Under the pieces are notes generated by a model. The model was given only the letters and a program-made list of their open reading frames with translations, was not told the DNA's origin and did no database searches. Of a DNA stretch of 64,000 bases, positions 53,314 to 62,011 are shown in pieces. The DNA is from CAXBCP01 sp963974055 (GTDB lineage Bacteria > Pseudomonadota > Alphaproteobacteria > MPNO01 > UBA830). The stretch is from the NCBI GenBank assembly GCA_963974055.1, contig CAXBCP010000013.1:54243-118242 (forward strand), given 5' to 3'. Every line of letters starts with the position of its first letter. Positions within the stretch are counted from its first letter, which is position 1. The position numbers were made by a program, and so were the translations under genes.

Positions 53314-54192
53314 CTACCTTTGCCGTTGCGCGCAATAAAACGTCGATCTGCCCGCCTGCACAAGCCGTTGGACCGCATCGCCGCAGTCGCAGTCCGGACA
53401 GGGCTCCCCCGTTCGCCCATAGACCTTGAAACTGTGCTGGAAATAGCCCAGTTCGCCGGTCGGCGCCACGTGATCCTTCAGCGACGAGCCGCCGGCGGCG
53501 ATCGCCTCGTCCAGCACCTCGCGCACGGCCGCGGCAAGTCGGTCGGCGCGCGCGCCCTGCACGGTCGATGCCTTGCGGCGCGGCGACAGACCGGCCGCGT
53601 ACAACGCTTCGCAGGCATAGATATTCCCCACCCCGGCAACAACGCGCTGATCCAGCAATGCGGACTTTATCGGTGTGTTCCTGCCTTTCAGCCGGGCCGC
53701 CAGCACCGCGCCCGTGAAGGCCGGCCCGACGGGTTCGGGCCCGAGATGGCGGATCAGCTTGTGATCGTCGAAGCTGTCGCGGTCGGTCAGGGTCATCAGG
53801 CCGAAACGGCGCGGATCGGAAAACCGGATTACGGTGCCGTTTCCGACGTGGAATACAATGTGTTCATGCGCGCCGTGGCCGCCGGGATCGTGGACAAAGC
53901 GGCCCGGCCCTGAGGCGGGTCCGCCGGGCCGGTCTGCCGGCGTTTCGATGACCATACGCCCCGACATCCCGAGATGCGCCAGCAGAACGGTGCCGTCGTC
54001 GAATTCGCCGACCAGATACTTGGCGCGGCGGCCCAGTTTTTCGAGCGTTCGGCCCTGCAGCCGGTCGATGAAATCCTCCGGCACCGGAATGCGCAGGTCA
54101 TAACGCCGCACCTCGACGCGCTCAACCCGGCGGCCTTCCATGACCTCGGCCAGACCGCGGCGTACAGTTTCGACTTCGGGGAGTTCGGGCAT
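53314..54192 (-). CDS. mutM: Formamidopyrimidine-DNA glycosylase
   Basis: The start at 54192 gives the required N-terminal MPELPEVETVRRGL, with catalytic Pro2 and Glu3. The 292-residue protein removes 8-oxoguanine and formamidopyrimidine bases. Conserved segments include LLAHLGMSGRM and VAGVGNIYACEALY. The C-terminal zinc finger is unusual: Cys265, Cys268 and Cys270 (CPDCDC), and Cys287 followed by AQR, where the usual CxxC second cysteine is missing. Binding of the metal may use Cys270 instead. It is divergent from ubiE, 46 bases apart. Confidence 0.94.
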   Translation of the reverse strand: MPELPEVETVRRGLAEVMEGRRVERVEVRRYDLRIPVPEDFIDRLQGRTLEKLGRRAKYLVGEFDDGTVLLAHLGMSGRMVIETPADRPGGPASGPGRFVHDPGGHGAHEHIVFHVGNGTVIRFSDPRRFGLMTLTDRDSFDDHKLIRHLGPEPVGPAFTGAVLAARLKGRNTPIKSALLDQRVVAGVGNIYACEALYAAGLSPRRKASTVQGARADRLAAAVREVLDEAIAAGGSSLKDHVAPTGELGYFQHSFKVYGRTGEPCPDCDCGDAVQRLVQAGRSTFYCAQRQR

Positions 54193-54238
54193 ATTCAGAA
54201 GGTAGCGGGAAGCGTCCGTGCGCGCTATCCTCAAACAC

Positions 54239-55021
54239 ATGGAATCAGAGACAAATCAACACCCCGGCCCCGAAGATGCGGGGGACGGCGACAGGATCGA
54301 TTTCGGCTTTCGCCGGGTCGGTCCGGCGGACCACACGTCGATGGTGCGCGGCGTGTTCGATTCCGTGGCGCACCGATACGATCTTATGAACGACCTGATG
54401 TCGGGCGGGCTGCACCGGCTGTGGAAAGCGGCCCTGCTCGACCGGCTGGCGCCGAGGCCTAGTATGACGCTGCTCGACGTTGCCGGCGGCACCGGCGATA
54501 TCGCCGAAGGCTTTCTCAAACGCGGCGGTGCTGGCGCCGTGATCTGCGATATCAACCGCGAAATGCTTTTGGCGGGACGCGACCGGTCGCTCGACCGCGG
54601 TGTCGCGCAGGGACCGGCACGGATATGCGGCGATGCCGCGGCCCTGCCCGTCGCCCGGTCCAGCGTCGAGGCCTGCACGATCGTATTCGGTTTGCGCAAC
54701 GTGACGCGCCGGACGCAGGCGCTGGCGGAAATGCGCGACGTGCTGAAGCCGGGCGGGCATTTTATCTGTCTCGAATTCAGCCCCGCCGTCCTGCCGCAGC
54801 TGAAACCGGTCTACGACATGTATTCTTTCAAAGTGCTGCCGTGGCTCGGCCAGCGGGTTGCGGGCGACCGCGATTCATACGCGTATCTCGCGGAGAGCAT
54901 CCGCACATTCCCGGAACCGGATCGCCTGGCCGCGGAAATGGCCGATGCCGGGTTCGGCAACATCACCCAGACACCGATGTCCGGCGGCATTGTCTGGATG
55001 CATTCAGGCTGGCGTGTCTGA
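54239..55021 (+). CDS. ubiE: Ubiquinone/menaquinone biosynthesis C-methyltransferase
   Basis: The start at 54239 is the first ATG and gives 260 residues. Motifs are VFDSVAHRYDLMNDLMSGGLH, the SAM loop LLDVAGGTGDIAEGF and VFGLRNVTRRTQALAEM, all typical of UbiE. It methylates the quinone ring in ubiquinone synthesis. It is followed by ubiB after 3 bases, a common pairing. Confidence 0.96.
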   Translation: MESETNQHPGPEDAGDGDRIDFGFRRVGPADHTSMVRGVFDSVAHRYDLMNDLMSGGLHRLWKAALLDRLAPRPSMTLLDVAGGTGDIAEGFLKRGGAGAVICDINREMLLAGRDRSLDRGVAQGPARICGDAAALPVARSSVEACTIVFGLRNVTRRTQALAEMRDVLKPGGHFICLEFSPAVLPQLKPVYDMYSFKVLPWLGQRVAGDRDSYAYLAESIRTFPEPDRLAAEMADAGFGNITQTPMSGGIVWMHSGWRV

Positions 55022-55024
55022 GAC

Positions 55025-56572
55025 ATGTTTACAGGCCTGCGCCATTTTCGCCGTGTAGTTACGGTCGCCCGTATACTGGCGCGCCACGATGCGCTGTTTC
55101 CGTTCGAGCGGCTCGGCGTTCCCAAAATCGTCCTCGGCATGCTGCGGCTGGTGCTGATCGCCCCGCGCAGGCGGGAATTCCGCCGAATGCGACCGGGCGA
55201 GCGCCTGACCGCGGCGATGACGGTGCTGGGACCGGCCTTCGTAAAGCTTGGCCAGGCGCTGTCGGTCCGCCCCGACCTGGTCGGCGACGAACTTGCCGAC
55301 GACCTGACATCCCTTCAGGACGACCTGCCCGCCTTTGACGGATCCGACGCCCGGGCCGCGATTGCCGCGGAGCTCGGCAGACCGGTGGACGATCTGTTCG
55401 CGTCTTTCGACGATACGGCGATTGCCGCGGCATCGATCGCGCAGGTCCACAAAGCGGTGACGCCGGACGGCGATACCGTCGCGATCAAGGTACTGCGCCC
55501 GGGCATCGAAGCGGCCTTTGCCCGCGACCTCGAACTCGCGCGCTGGGCGGCATACCGTTTCGAGAACCTGCGCCCGGACCTCCGGCGCCTGCGCCCGGTC
55601 GAAGCGGTGAACACCATTATCCGGTCGGTCGAGATCGAGATGGACCTGCGCTTCGAAGCAGCCGCCGCAGACGAGCTGCGCGAGAACTTCGACGGCGATC
55701 CGACGTTTTCCGTCCCCGCCGTCGACTGGCTGCGCACCGGCCGGCGCGTGATGACCACCGCCTGGATCGATGCGACCCCGATGAACGATCTGAACGCGGA
55801 CGCCCTGGGCCCCGATCGCGAGACGATCGTCGCGAATTTCGCGCGGGCGTTCTTCCTGCAGGTGTTCCGCGACGGTTTTTTTCATGCCGACCTGCACCCG
55901 GGGAATATCTTCGTCGACGATGACGGCGTCATCCATGCGGTCGATTTCGGCATCATGGGGCGGCTCGACCGCCGCACCCGGCAATACCTCGCCGAAATGC
56001 TGCACGGATTCCTTACCGGCGACTACAGACGCGTGGCGGACGTGCATATCCGTGCCGGTTATGTGCCGGCGGACCAGTCGGCGGACGAATTCGCCCAGGC
56101 GGCGCGATCGATTGCAGAACCCATTCTCGGCCTGCCGCTGAGCGAAATCTCGCTTGCCCGGCTGCTGGCGCAACTCTTCACCGTCACCGAAAAGTTTCAG
56201 ATGCAGGCCCAGCCCCAGTTGCTGCTGCTACAGAAAACGATGCTCGTCGCCGAAGGCGCCGGTCGCCAGCTCTATCCCGATATCAACATGTGGGAACTGG
56301 CCCGCCCGCTGATCGAGGACTGGATGATCGAGAATATGGGGCCTGAGGCGCGGATGCGCGAAGCGGCGGAAGATATGCTGGCCACGCTGGAGCGGCTGCC
56401 GCAGCTGATCGCCGACATGGAAGGATCGATCGGTTCGGCGGCGCGCAACGGGTTGAAGATCGACCCGGCATCGCTCGAATCCTTCGCCAGGGGCCAGCGG
56501 CGGGGCGGAAGCTGGCGGATCTGGGCGTTTGCAGCGGCGGCGGCGGTCGTTGCCGTCGCGAATTTCGATTGA
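55025..56572 (+). CDS. ubiB: Ubiquinone biosynthesis atypical kinase-like protein UbiB
   Basis: The 515-residue protein has the ADCK/UbiB signatures FVKLGQALSVRPD (KxGQ), an alanine-rich nucleotide loop in IAAASIAQVHKA, and FHADLHPGNIFVD. The C-terminus has a membrane-associated helix pair. It is needed for ubiquinone synthesis, probably as an ATPase extracting lipid intermediates. It follows ubiE and precedes coaBC after 70 bases. Confidence 0.96.
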   Translation: MFTGLRHFRRVVTVARILARHDALFPFERLGVPKIVLGMLRLVLIAPRRREFRRMRPGERLTAAMTVLGPAFVKLGQALSVRPDLVGDELADDLTSLQDDLPAFDGSDARAAIAAELGRPVDDLFASFDDTAIAAASIAQVHKAVTPDGDTVAIKVLRPGIEAAFARDLELARWAAYRFENLRPDLRRLRPVEAVNTIIRSVEIEMDLRFEAAAADELRENFDGDPTFSVPAVDWLRTGRRVMTTAWIDATPMNDLNADALGPDRETIVANFARAFFLQVFRDGFFHADLHPGNIFVDDDGVIHAVDFGIMGRLDRRTRQYLAEMLHGFLTGDYRRVADVHIRAGYVPADQSADEFAQAARSIAEPILGLPLSEISLARLLAQLFTVTEKFQMQAQPQLLLLQKTMLVAEGAGRQLYPDINMWELARPLIEDWMIENMGPEARMREAAEDMLATLERLPQLIADMEGSIGSAARNGLKIDPASLESFARGQRRGGSWRIWAFAAAAAVVAVANFD

Positions 56573-56642
56573 GCGCATTATGTTGCCGAAACGCTTTAAA
56601 ATCATTAGGTTACCGACTTTCCAGCGACAGCAGGGGCGATAG

Positions 56643-57863
56643 ATGCTCCACGGCAAACGCATTCTTCTGATAATTTCCGGCGGTATCGCGGCCTATAAAA
56701 GCCTCGACCTGATCCGGCGCCTGCGCAACCGGGGCGCCGCCGTGCGCTGCGTGCTGACGGAGTCGGCCACGCAGTTCGTGACGCCGCTTTCGGTCTCGGC
56801 GCTCAGCGAAGACCGGGTCTTCGGCGATCTGTTCTCGCTGACCGACGAAGCCGAGATGGGCCATATCCAGTTGTCCCGCGACGCCGACCTCGTAGTCGTG
56901 GCGCCGGCAACGACCAATATCATGGCGAAGATGGCGCAGGGCATCGGCGACGACCTGGCGACCACGGTGCTGCTCGCCACCGACAAGGATGTGATGGTCG
57001 CACCGGCGATGAACGTGCGCATGTGGGAACACGCCGCGACACGCGACAACGTCGCGACCCTTAAATCCCGCGGCGTACGGTTTGCCGGGCCGACCGAAGG
57101 CGCGATGGCCTGCGGCGAATTCGGCGAAGGCCGCATGGTTGAGCCGCTCGAGATCGTCGCCGAGATCGAGACCTATTTCGCGGCCTCGGCCCCGCTGTCG
57201 GGCCGCCGCGCCATCGTTACCAGCGGGCCCACCCATGAAGCGATCGATCCGGTCCGCTATATCGCGAACCGGTCGTCGGGCAAGCAGGGCCACGCCATCG
57301 CCGCCGCGCTGGCAGGCCTCGGCGCGAAGACTGTCCTGGTGACGGGGCCGACCGACGAGCCCGATCCCGCCGGGGTCGAAATCCTGCGGATCGAATCCGC
57401 CCGCGACATGTACGATTCCTGCGTGGCGGCGCTGCCGGCCGATATCGCGGTCTGCGCCGCGGCAGTCGCCGACTGGCGTCCGGCAACGCAGGGCGACCGC
57501 AAGATCAAGAAGGAAAAGGGTGCCTCGCCGCCGAGCCTGGAAATGGTTGAAAACCCGGACATCCTGGCCGCACTGTCGGCCGCCGGAAACCAGCGCCCCG
57601 GTCTGGTAATCGGGTTTGCCGCGGAAACCGACGACGTGGTCGCTAACGCAATTGCCAAACGCGTCCGCAAGGAATGCGACTGGATCGTCGCCAACGATGT
57701 ATCCCCCGCTACCGGCACCTTCGGCGGCGACGCCAACACCGTGCATCTGATCACCGCAGCCGGCGCGGAAAACTGGCCCGCGATGGCCAAGACCGACGTC
57801 GCCGCCCGGCTCGCAACGCGCATCGCGGAGTATTTCGCCCCCACCACAGAGGCTGCCGAATGA
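56643..57863 (+). CDS. coaBC: Bifunctional phosphopantothenoylcysteine decarboxylase/synthetase
   Basis: The 406-residue protein has the flavin decarboxylase motifs GGIAAYKSLDLIRRL, VVAPATTNIMAKM and PAMNVRMW. The synthetase part follows with TSGPTHEAIDPVRYI and NRSSGKQGHAIA. It makes 4'-phosphopantetheine for coenzyme A. Its stop overlaps the dut ATG (ATGA, 57860-57863), so the two are translationally coupled. Confidence 0.97.
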   Translation: MLHGKRILLIISGGIAAYKSLDLIRRLRNRGAAVRCVLTESATQFVTPLSVSALSEDRVFGDLFSLTDEAEMGHIQLSRDADLVVVAPATTNIMAKMAQGIGDDLATTVLLATDKDVMVAPAMNVRMWEHAATRDNVATLKSRGVRFAGPTEGAMACGEFGEGRMVEPLEIVAEIETYFAASAPLSGRRAIVTSGPTHEAIDPVRYIANRSSGKQGHAIAAALAGLGAKTVLVTGPTDEPDPAGVEILRIESARDMYDSCVAALPADIAVCAAAVADWRPATQGDRKIKKEKGASPPSLEMVENPDILAALSAAGNQRPGLVIGFAAETDDVVANAIAKRVRKECDWIVANDVSPATGTFGGDANTVHLITAAGAENWPAMAKTDVAARLATRIAEYFAPTTEAAE

Positions 57864-58309
57864 CGCAGGTCGATATCGCGGTTACCCGTTTGCCCCATAA
57901 CGCGGATCTGCCGCTGCCCGCCTATGAGACCGCGCAATCGGCCGGTATGGACCTCGCCGCCGCGATCGATACACCCATGGCCCTGGCGCCGGGCGAACAC
58001 GCCATGGTGCCGACCGGCCTCGCGATCGCACTGCCAGCCGGGTATGAGGCGCAGGTCCGCCCGCGATCGGGACTGGCGGCCAAGAACGGCGTCACGGTTC
58101 TCAACACGCCCGGTACCGTCGATGCCGATTACCGCGGCGAAGTAAAAGTGATCCTGGTCAATCTCGGCGATGCGGTGTTTGAGATCGAACGCGGCATGCG
58201 CATCGCGCAGATGGTCATCGCGCCGGTCACGCAGGCCAGCTTCACGGAAGTCGCCGAACTGCCCGAAACGGCGCGCGGCAGCGGCGGGTTCGGTTCGACC
58301 GGCACCTGA
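57860..58309 (+). CDS. dut: dUTP diphosphatase
   Basis: The start at 57860 overlaps the coaBC stop. The 149-residue trimeric-type dUTPase has all five motifs: SAGMDLAA, RPRSGLAAKNG, GTVDADYRG, IERGMRIAQMV and a C-terminal RGSGGFGSTG. It hydrolyses dUTP to dUMP and pyrophosphate. The gene pair coaBC-dut is common in alphaproteobacteria. Confidence 0.97.
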   Translation: MTQVDIAVTRLPHNADLPLPAYETAQSAGMDLAAAIDTPMALAPGEHAMVPTGLAIALPAGYEAQVRPRSGLAAKNGVTVLNTPGTVDADYRGEVKVILVNLGDAVFEIERGMRIAQMVIAPVTQASFTEVAELPETARGSGGFGSTGT

Positions 58310-58323
58310 AGGGGCGCCCCCGC

Positions 58324-59118
58324 ATGGATTTCACGGAAAACCAGATACAGCGCTACGCCCGCCACATCGTCCTGCCGGAAGTCGGCGGGGTTGGGCAGGA
58401 AAAGCTGCTGAAGTCGCGCGTCCTGGTGATCGGCGCCGGCGGGCTCGGCGCGCCGCTGCTGATGTATCTTGCCGCCGCCGGCGTCGGCACGCTCGGGGTC
58501 GTCGATGACGACGTCGTCGATCTGTCCAATCTGCAACGGCAGGTCATCCACGCGACGGATGCAATCGGCACAGCCAAGGTCGACAGCGCCGGGCGCACGG
58601 TCCACGGCATAAATCCGGATATCGGCTTCGTTCCGCATCCCGTCCGCCTGACCGCCGAAAACGCATCGGCGCTGATCGCCCGGTACGATCTTGTGGCCGA
58701 CGGCAGCGATAATTTTGAAACCCGTTTTCTGGTGAACGACGCCTGCCACCTGGCCGGCAAGACACTGGTTTCGGGGTCCATTCTGCGGTTCGAAGGCCAG
58801 ATCGCGACCTTCCGGTCGGGGGTCGGCGGCGGCGATCCCTGTTACCGCTGCCTCTACCGCGAAGCGCCGGCACCGGGACTGGTGCCGAGCTGTTCGGAAG
58901 GCGGCGTTCTCGGCGCGCTGGCCGGCATGGTCGGCTCGCTCCAGGCGGTCGAGGTGCTCAAGGAAATAATGGGGATCGGCGACAGTCTTGCGGGCTGGCT
59001 GCTGATCTACGATGCGCTCTATGCCGAAGTGCAGAAGATGAAACTGCCGCGGGATCCGGATTGCCCGCTCTGCGGCGATGCCCCGTCGATTTCCGACCTG
59101 TCGGCCTTCGCCGCGTAA
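58324..59118 (+). CDS. MoeB/ThiF family E1-like adenylyltransferase
   Basis: The 264-residue protein has the nucleotide loop GAGGLGAPLL (38-47), the conserved arginine in NLQRQVIHA and a ThiS/MoaD-type acceptor site region. Zinc cysteines are Cys173/Cys176 (DPCYRCLY) and Cys247/Cys250 (CPLCGD). Cys190 in SCSEGGVLG is a candidate catalytic cysteine. These enzymes adenylate the C-terminus of MoaD/ThiS-like sulfur carriers. No C-terminal rhodanese domain is fused. The stop overlaps the DsrE-like start by one base. Confidence 0.92.
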   Translation: MDFTENQIQRYARHIVLPEVGGVGQEKLLKSRVLVIGAGGLGAPLLMYLAAAGVGTLGVVDDDVVDLSNLQRQVIHATDAIGTAKVDSAGRTVHGINPDIGFVPHPVRLTAENASALIARYDLVADGSDNFETRFLVNDACHLAGKTLVSGSILRFEGQIATFRSGVGGGDPCYRCLYREAPAPGLVPSCSEGGVLGALAGMVGSLQAVEVLKEIMGIGDSLAGWLLIYDALYAEVQKMKLPRDPDCPLCGDAPSISDLSAFAA

Positions 59119-59513
59119 TGGCGTCTCCCGACAAGCTGTCGCTTATCATTCAGTCCGGCGATTTCGACCGGGTCCATTACGCGCTGGTCCTGGCAAGCGC
59201 CGCCCTTGCCGTCGGCAAACCGGTGACGCTGTTTTTCACCATGGCGGGCACGCGCGCGCTGACCCGGAGGTGGGCCGAGGATGCCGCCAGTGCCGGACGG
59301 GATAAAGCGTTGGCGTCGGAAGGGCTCGCCACGTTCGAAGATCTGCTCGACGCCTGCCGCGAACTGCAGGCAACGTTCATGGTGTGCGAACTGGGGCTTC
59401 GGGCCGAAAAGCTGGACGCGGACGACCTGCGCGACGATATCGTTATCGCAGCGGGCAGCGCCGTCAGTTTTCTGTCGGATGCGTCGGGCGACGGGGCGAT
59501 GCTCTACGTCTGA
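59118..59513 (+). CDS. DsrE/DsrF-like sulfur-relay protein
   Basis: The ATG overlaps the TAA of the E1-like gene, giving 131 residues. The sequence has the DsrE fold pattern: LIIQSGDFDRVHYALVLASA, VTLFFTMAG, a helix, and then MVCELGL, where Cys90 corresponds to the sulfur-binding position of DsrE/DsrF-like proteins; Cys80 is also present. Such proteins carry persulfide in sulfur relays. The coupling with the E1-like gene suggests they act together. Confidence 0.8.
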   Translation: MASPDKLSLIIQSGDFDRVHYALVLASAALAVGKPVTLFFTMAGTRALTRRWAEDAASAGRDKALASEGLATFEDLLDACRELQATFMVCELGLRAEKLDADDLRDDIVIAAGSAVSFLSDASGDGAMLYV

Positions 59514-59527
59514 TCGCAGGCGCCGGT

Positions 59528-60508
59528 TCAGACTTCGTATACCCGGTCGGGCGGGGTATGCCGGTCGACGAAGCTCTGTATATTCACGATGACCTTTTCA
59601 CCCATTGCGATGCGGCCTTCATGGGTAGCGGAACCGAGATGCGGCGCAAGCACCACATTGTCGAGCCCGAGCAGCGCAGGTTCGATTTCCGGTTCGCGCT
59701 CGTAGACGTCGAGCCCGGCACCGGCGATCTTTCTGTCCGCCAGCAACCGCGCCAGAGCGGCCTCGTCGATGATCTCGCCGCGGGCCGTATTCACCACAAA
59801 TGCATGCGGTTTCAACATGTTAAGGCGTTCTTCGTTCAGCAGGTGATGGGTTTCCTTCGTATGCGGGCAATTGATCGAAATGAAGTCCATATGGGCGAGC
59901 ATCTGGTCGAGGCTTTCCCAATACGTCGCTTCAAGTTCGGATTCGATCTCGGTATGGAGCCGCCGCCGGTTGTGATAGTGGACCGTCATGCCGAAGCCCT
60001 GCACCCGCCGGGCAACCGCCTGGCCGATCCGCCCCATGCCGATAATGCCGAGACGCTTTCCCGAAATCCGGTGCCCGATCATGAAGGTCGGCGACCAGCC
60101 CTGCCATTTCCCGGACCGGACAAGCCGGTCGCCTTCGGTCAGACGCCGGGGGGCGGCCAGCAACAGACAGGCGGTCATGTCGGCCGTATCGTCGGTCAGC
60201 ACGCCCGGGGTATTGGTGACGGCAATCTTGCGGGCGGCAGCGGCATCGAGGTCGATGTGATTGACCCCGACCCCGAAATTGGCGATCAGTCCGATTGATT
60301 CAGGCAGGCGGGCAATGAGGTCGGCATCGATCCTGTCGGTCACCGTCGGCACGAGAACATCGGCGCCCTCTGCGGCGGCGACGATGTCATCCGCCGACAT
60401 GGGCGTATCGGCCGCGTTCAGGCGTGCCTCGAACAGCTCCATCATCCGCGTTTCCACGTCGCGCGGCAGGGTACGTGTAACGATGACGACTGGTTTTTTT
60501 CTGGCCAT
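59528..60508 (-). CDS. D-isomer 2-hydroxyacid dehydrogenase (glyoxylate/hydroxypyruvate reductase type)
   Basis: The 326-residue protein has the NAD loop LGIIGMGRIGQAVARR, the substrate arginine in VNTARGEIIDE, and the catalytic histidine in LAPHLGSAT. The pattern best fits D-glycerate/glyoxylate reductases (GyaR-like). It is convergent with the DsrE-like gene and divergent from the SH3 gene. Confidence 0.9.
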   Translation of the reverse strand: MARKKPVVIVTRTLPRDVETRMMELFEARLNAADTPMSADDIVAAAEGADVLVPTVTDRIDADLIARLPESIGLIANFGVGVNHIDLDAAAARKIAVTNTPGVLTDDTADMTACLLLAAPRRLTEGDRLVRSGKWQGWSPTFMIGHRISGKRLGIIGMGRIGQAVARRVQGFGMTVHYHNRRRLHTEIESELEATYWESLDQMLAHMDFISINCPHTKETHHLLNEERLNMLKPHAFVVNTARGEIIDEAALARLLADRKIAGAGLDVYEREPEIEPALLGLDNVVLAPHLGSATHEGRIAMGEKVIVNIQSFVDRHTPPDRVYEV

Positions 60509-60722
60509 ACCCGGCCGGTCTCCCTTTGGTTTTCGTATCTGGCGTATCAGGGCAGCGCGCAGTTGTCCAGAGACGTTGCCGGGGCCGCGGGCCGGTTCGC
60601 CCTAAGGATTCGTCCGGTATTCGTCCGTGTGTCTGAATACTTTGGTGCGACCGTCGCATCGCCGGGCCAGCAGGTCTATCGAAGGCATGGAGCGATTCAC
60701 GCAGGCGGTTATAATGGCCGCC

Positions 60723-61220
60723 ATGATGCGTTCCCTCAGATTTGTGATTTCAACCTTACTGATCGCCTGCGTGCTGATGGCGACACCTGTAACGCTTATT
60801 GCCGACACCGGTTTGCCATTGCCGCGCTTCGCCTCGCTTCGGGCGAACAAGGTTCATCTCCGGACCGGGCCGGGCATCCGCTATCCGGTCGACTGGATAT
60901 TCGTACAGCGGTACATGCCGATCGAAATCGTCGCCGAGTTCGAAAACTGGCGCAAAGTGCGCGACTGGCAGGGAACAGAAGGCTGGGTGCATCGCACCAT
61001 GCTGTCGGGGAAACGTACAGCGGTCGTTAAGGGCGGTGTACAGCCGCTGCGCCGCAAACCGGATTCAAATGCCGCGATGATGGCGCGTGTGATGGAGAAG
61101 GTCATCGCCCGCATTCTGGAATGCGAAGGCCAATGGTGCCGGGTGGAGATCGACAAACAACGGGGCTGGATGCGCCGCGCCCATATCTGGGGCGTATACG
61201 GCAACGAGACGCTAAACTGA
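60723..61220 (+). CDS. Secreted bacterial SH3-domain protein
   Basis: The start is uncertain; 60723 (MMRSLRFVISTLLIA) gives a clean signal peptide, with 60714 and 60687 as alternatives. The 165-residue protein has two SH3_4-like units: ANKVHLRTGPGIRYPVDW with WRKVRDWQGTEGWVH, and QPLRRKPDSNAAMMARV with WCRVEIDKQRGWMRR. Such domains bind peptidoglycan or proteins in the periplasm. A similar gene is often found beside hydroxyacid dehydrogenase genes in Rhodospirillales. Confidence 0.87.
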   Translation: MMRSLRFVISTLLIACVLMATPVTLIADTGLPLPRFASLRANKVHLRTGPGIRYPVDWIFVQRYMPIEIVAEFENWRKVRDWQGTEGWVHRTMLSGKRTAVVKGGVQPLRRKPDSNAAMMARVMEKVIARILECEGQWCRVEIDKQRGWMRRAHIWGVYGNETLN

Positions 61221-61361
61221 CGAATGTAATACAATTGACCTACATATAATTCGAACGTTTTACTATCGCTTAAAGGTATTCCTTCAGACTGCCTGACGGT
61301 TCGGATGTCTTGGCGATCCTTCAAGGTTCCGAACGTCAATCGACAGACATAAGGAAACCCC

Positions 61362-61955
61362 ATGAAACATCCATTCTATCGTTGTGCGGCCGCCGCGTTC
61401 GTCGCAACGGCCCTTTTCGCCGGCCCCGCCGCAGCGGAGGAAGATCATATTGCTCCGATCAAGGAACTGGCCGCAACAAAAGTCGCGGTCTGGACGGCAA
61501 GCCCAATCCTGGTTGACGCCGTCAACGCCCAGAACGCGGCGAACGCCGCGATCACCCAGGGCGATATAGACAAGATGGACAAGACATGGCGCGCCGAAAT
61601 CAAATCCGGCGGCGGCCCCATGTCACAAAAGATTCTGGCCAACGCTCTTTCCGCGTATCTGAAGAAAGTCAAAAGCGAATCCGCCGGCCTGTATTCCGAG
61701 ATATTCGTCATGGACAACAAAGGGCTGAATGTCGGCCAGAGCGACCCGACGTCGGATTTTTGGCAGGGTGACGAAGCGAAATGGCAAAAAACGTACAGTG
61801 CCGGGCCGAAAGCCGTTCATATCGGCAAGGTTAAAACCGACGAATCGTCTCAGACGCTTCAATCTCAGCTCAGCATGTCGATTGTGGACCCGGCCAACGG
61901 CAAGGTTATCGGCGCGGTCACCATTGGGGTAAACGTCGAACAACTGGTCGAATAG
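61362..61955 (+). CDS. Periplasmic Cache/PDC sensor-like protein
   Basis: The start has an AAGGAAA ribosome-binding site 4-10 bases upstream. The 197-residue product has a signal peptide (cleaved near AAA-E) and a single PDC/Cache-like domain: a long N-terminal helix followed by LYSEIFVMDNKGLNVGQ, DFWQGDEAKWQKTY and DPANGKVIGAVTIGVNVEQL. No membrane helix or signalling domain is present. It lies 56 bases before a chemoreceptor, which has its own sensor domain, so it may be a binding-protein partner. The ligand is unknown. Confidence 0.83.
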   Translation: MKHPFYRCAAAAFVATALFAGPAAAEEDHIAPIKELAATKVAVWTASPILVDAVNAQNAANAAITQGDIDKMDKTWRAEIKSGGGPMSQKILANALSAYLKKVKSESAGLYSEIFVMDNKGLNVGQSDPTSDFWQGDEAKWQKTYSAGPKAVHIGKVKTDESSQTLQSQLSMSIVDPANGKVIGAVTIGVNVEQLVE

Positions 61956-62011
61956 CGACCCCGCAACAATTGAGGTCTGACTGAGTCTCCGTTTATAGGG
62001 CAACAATCAAT

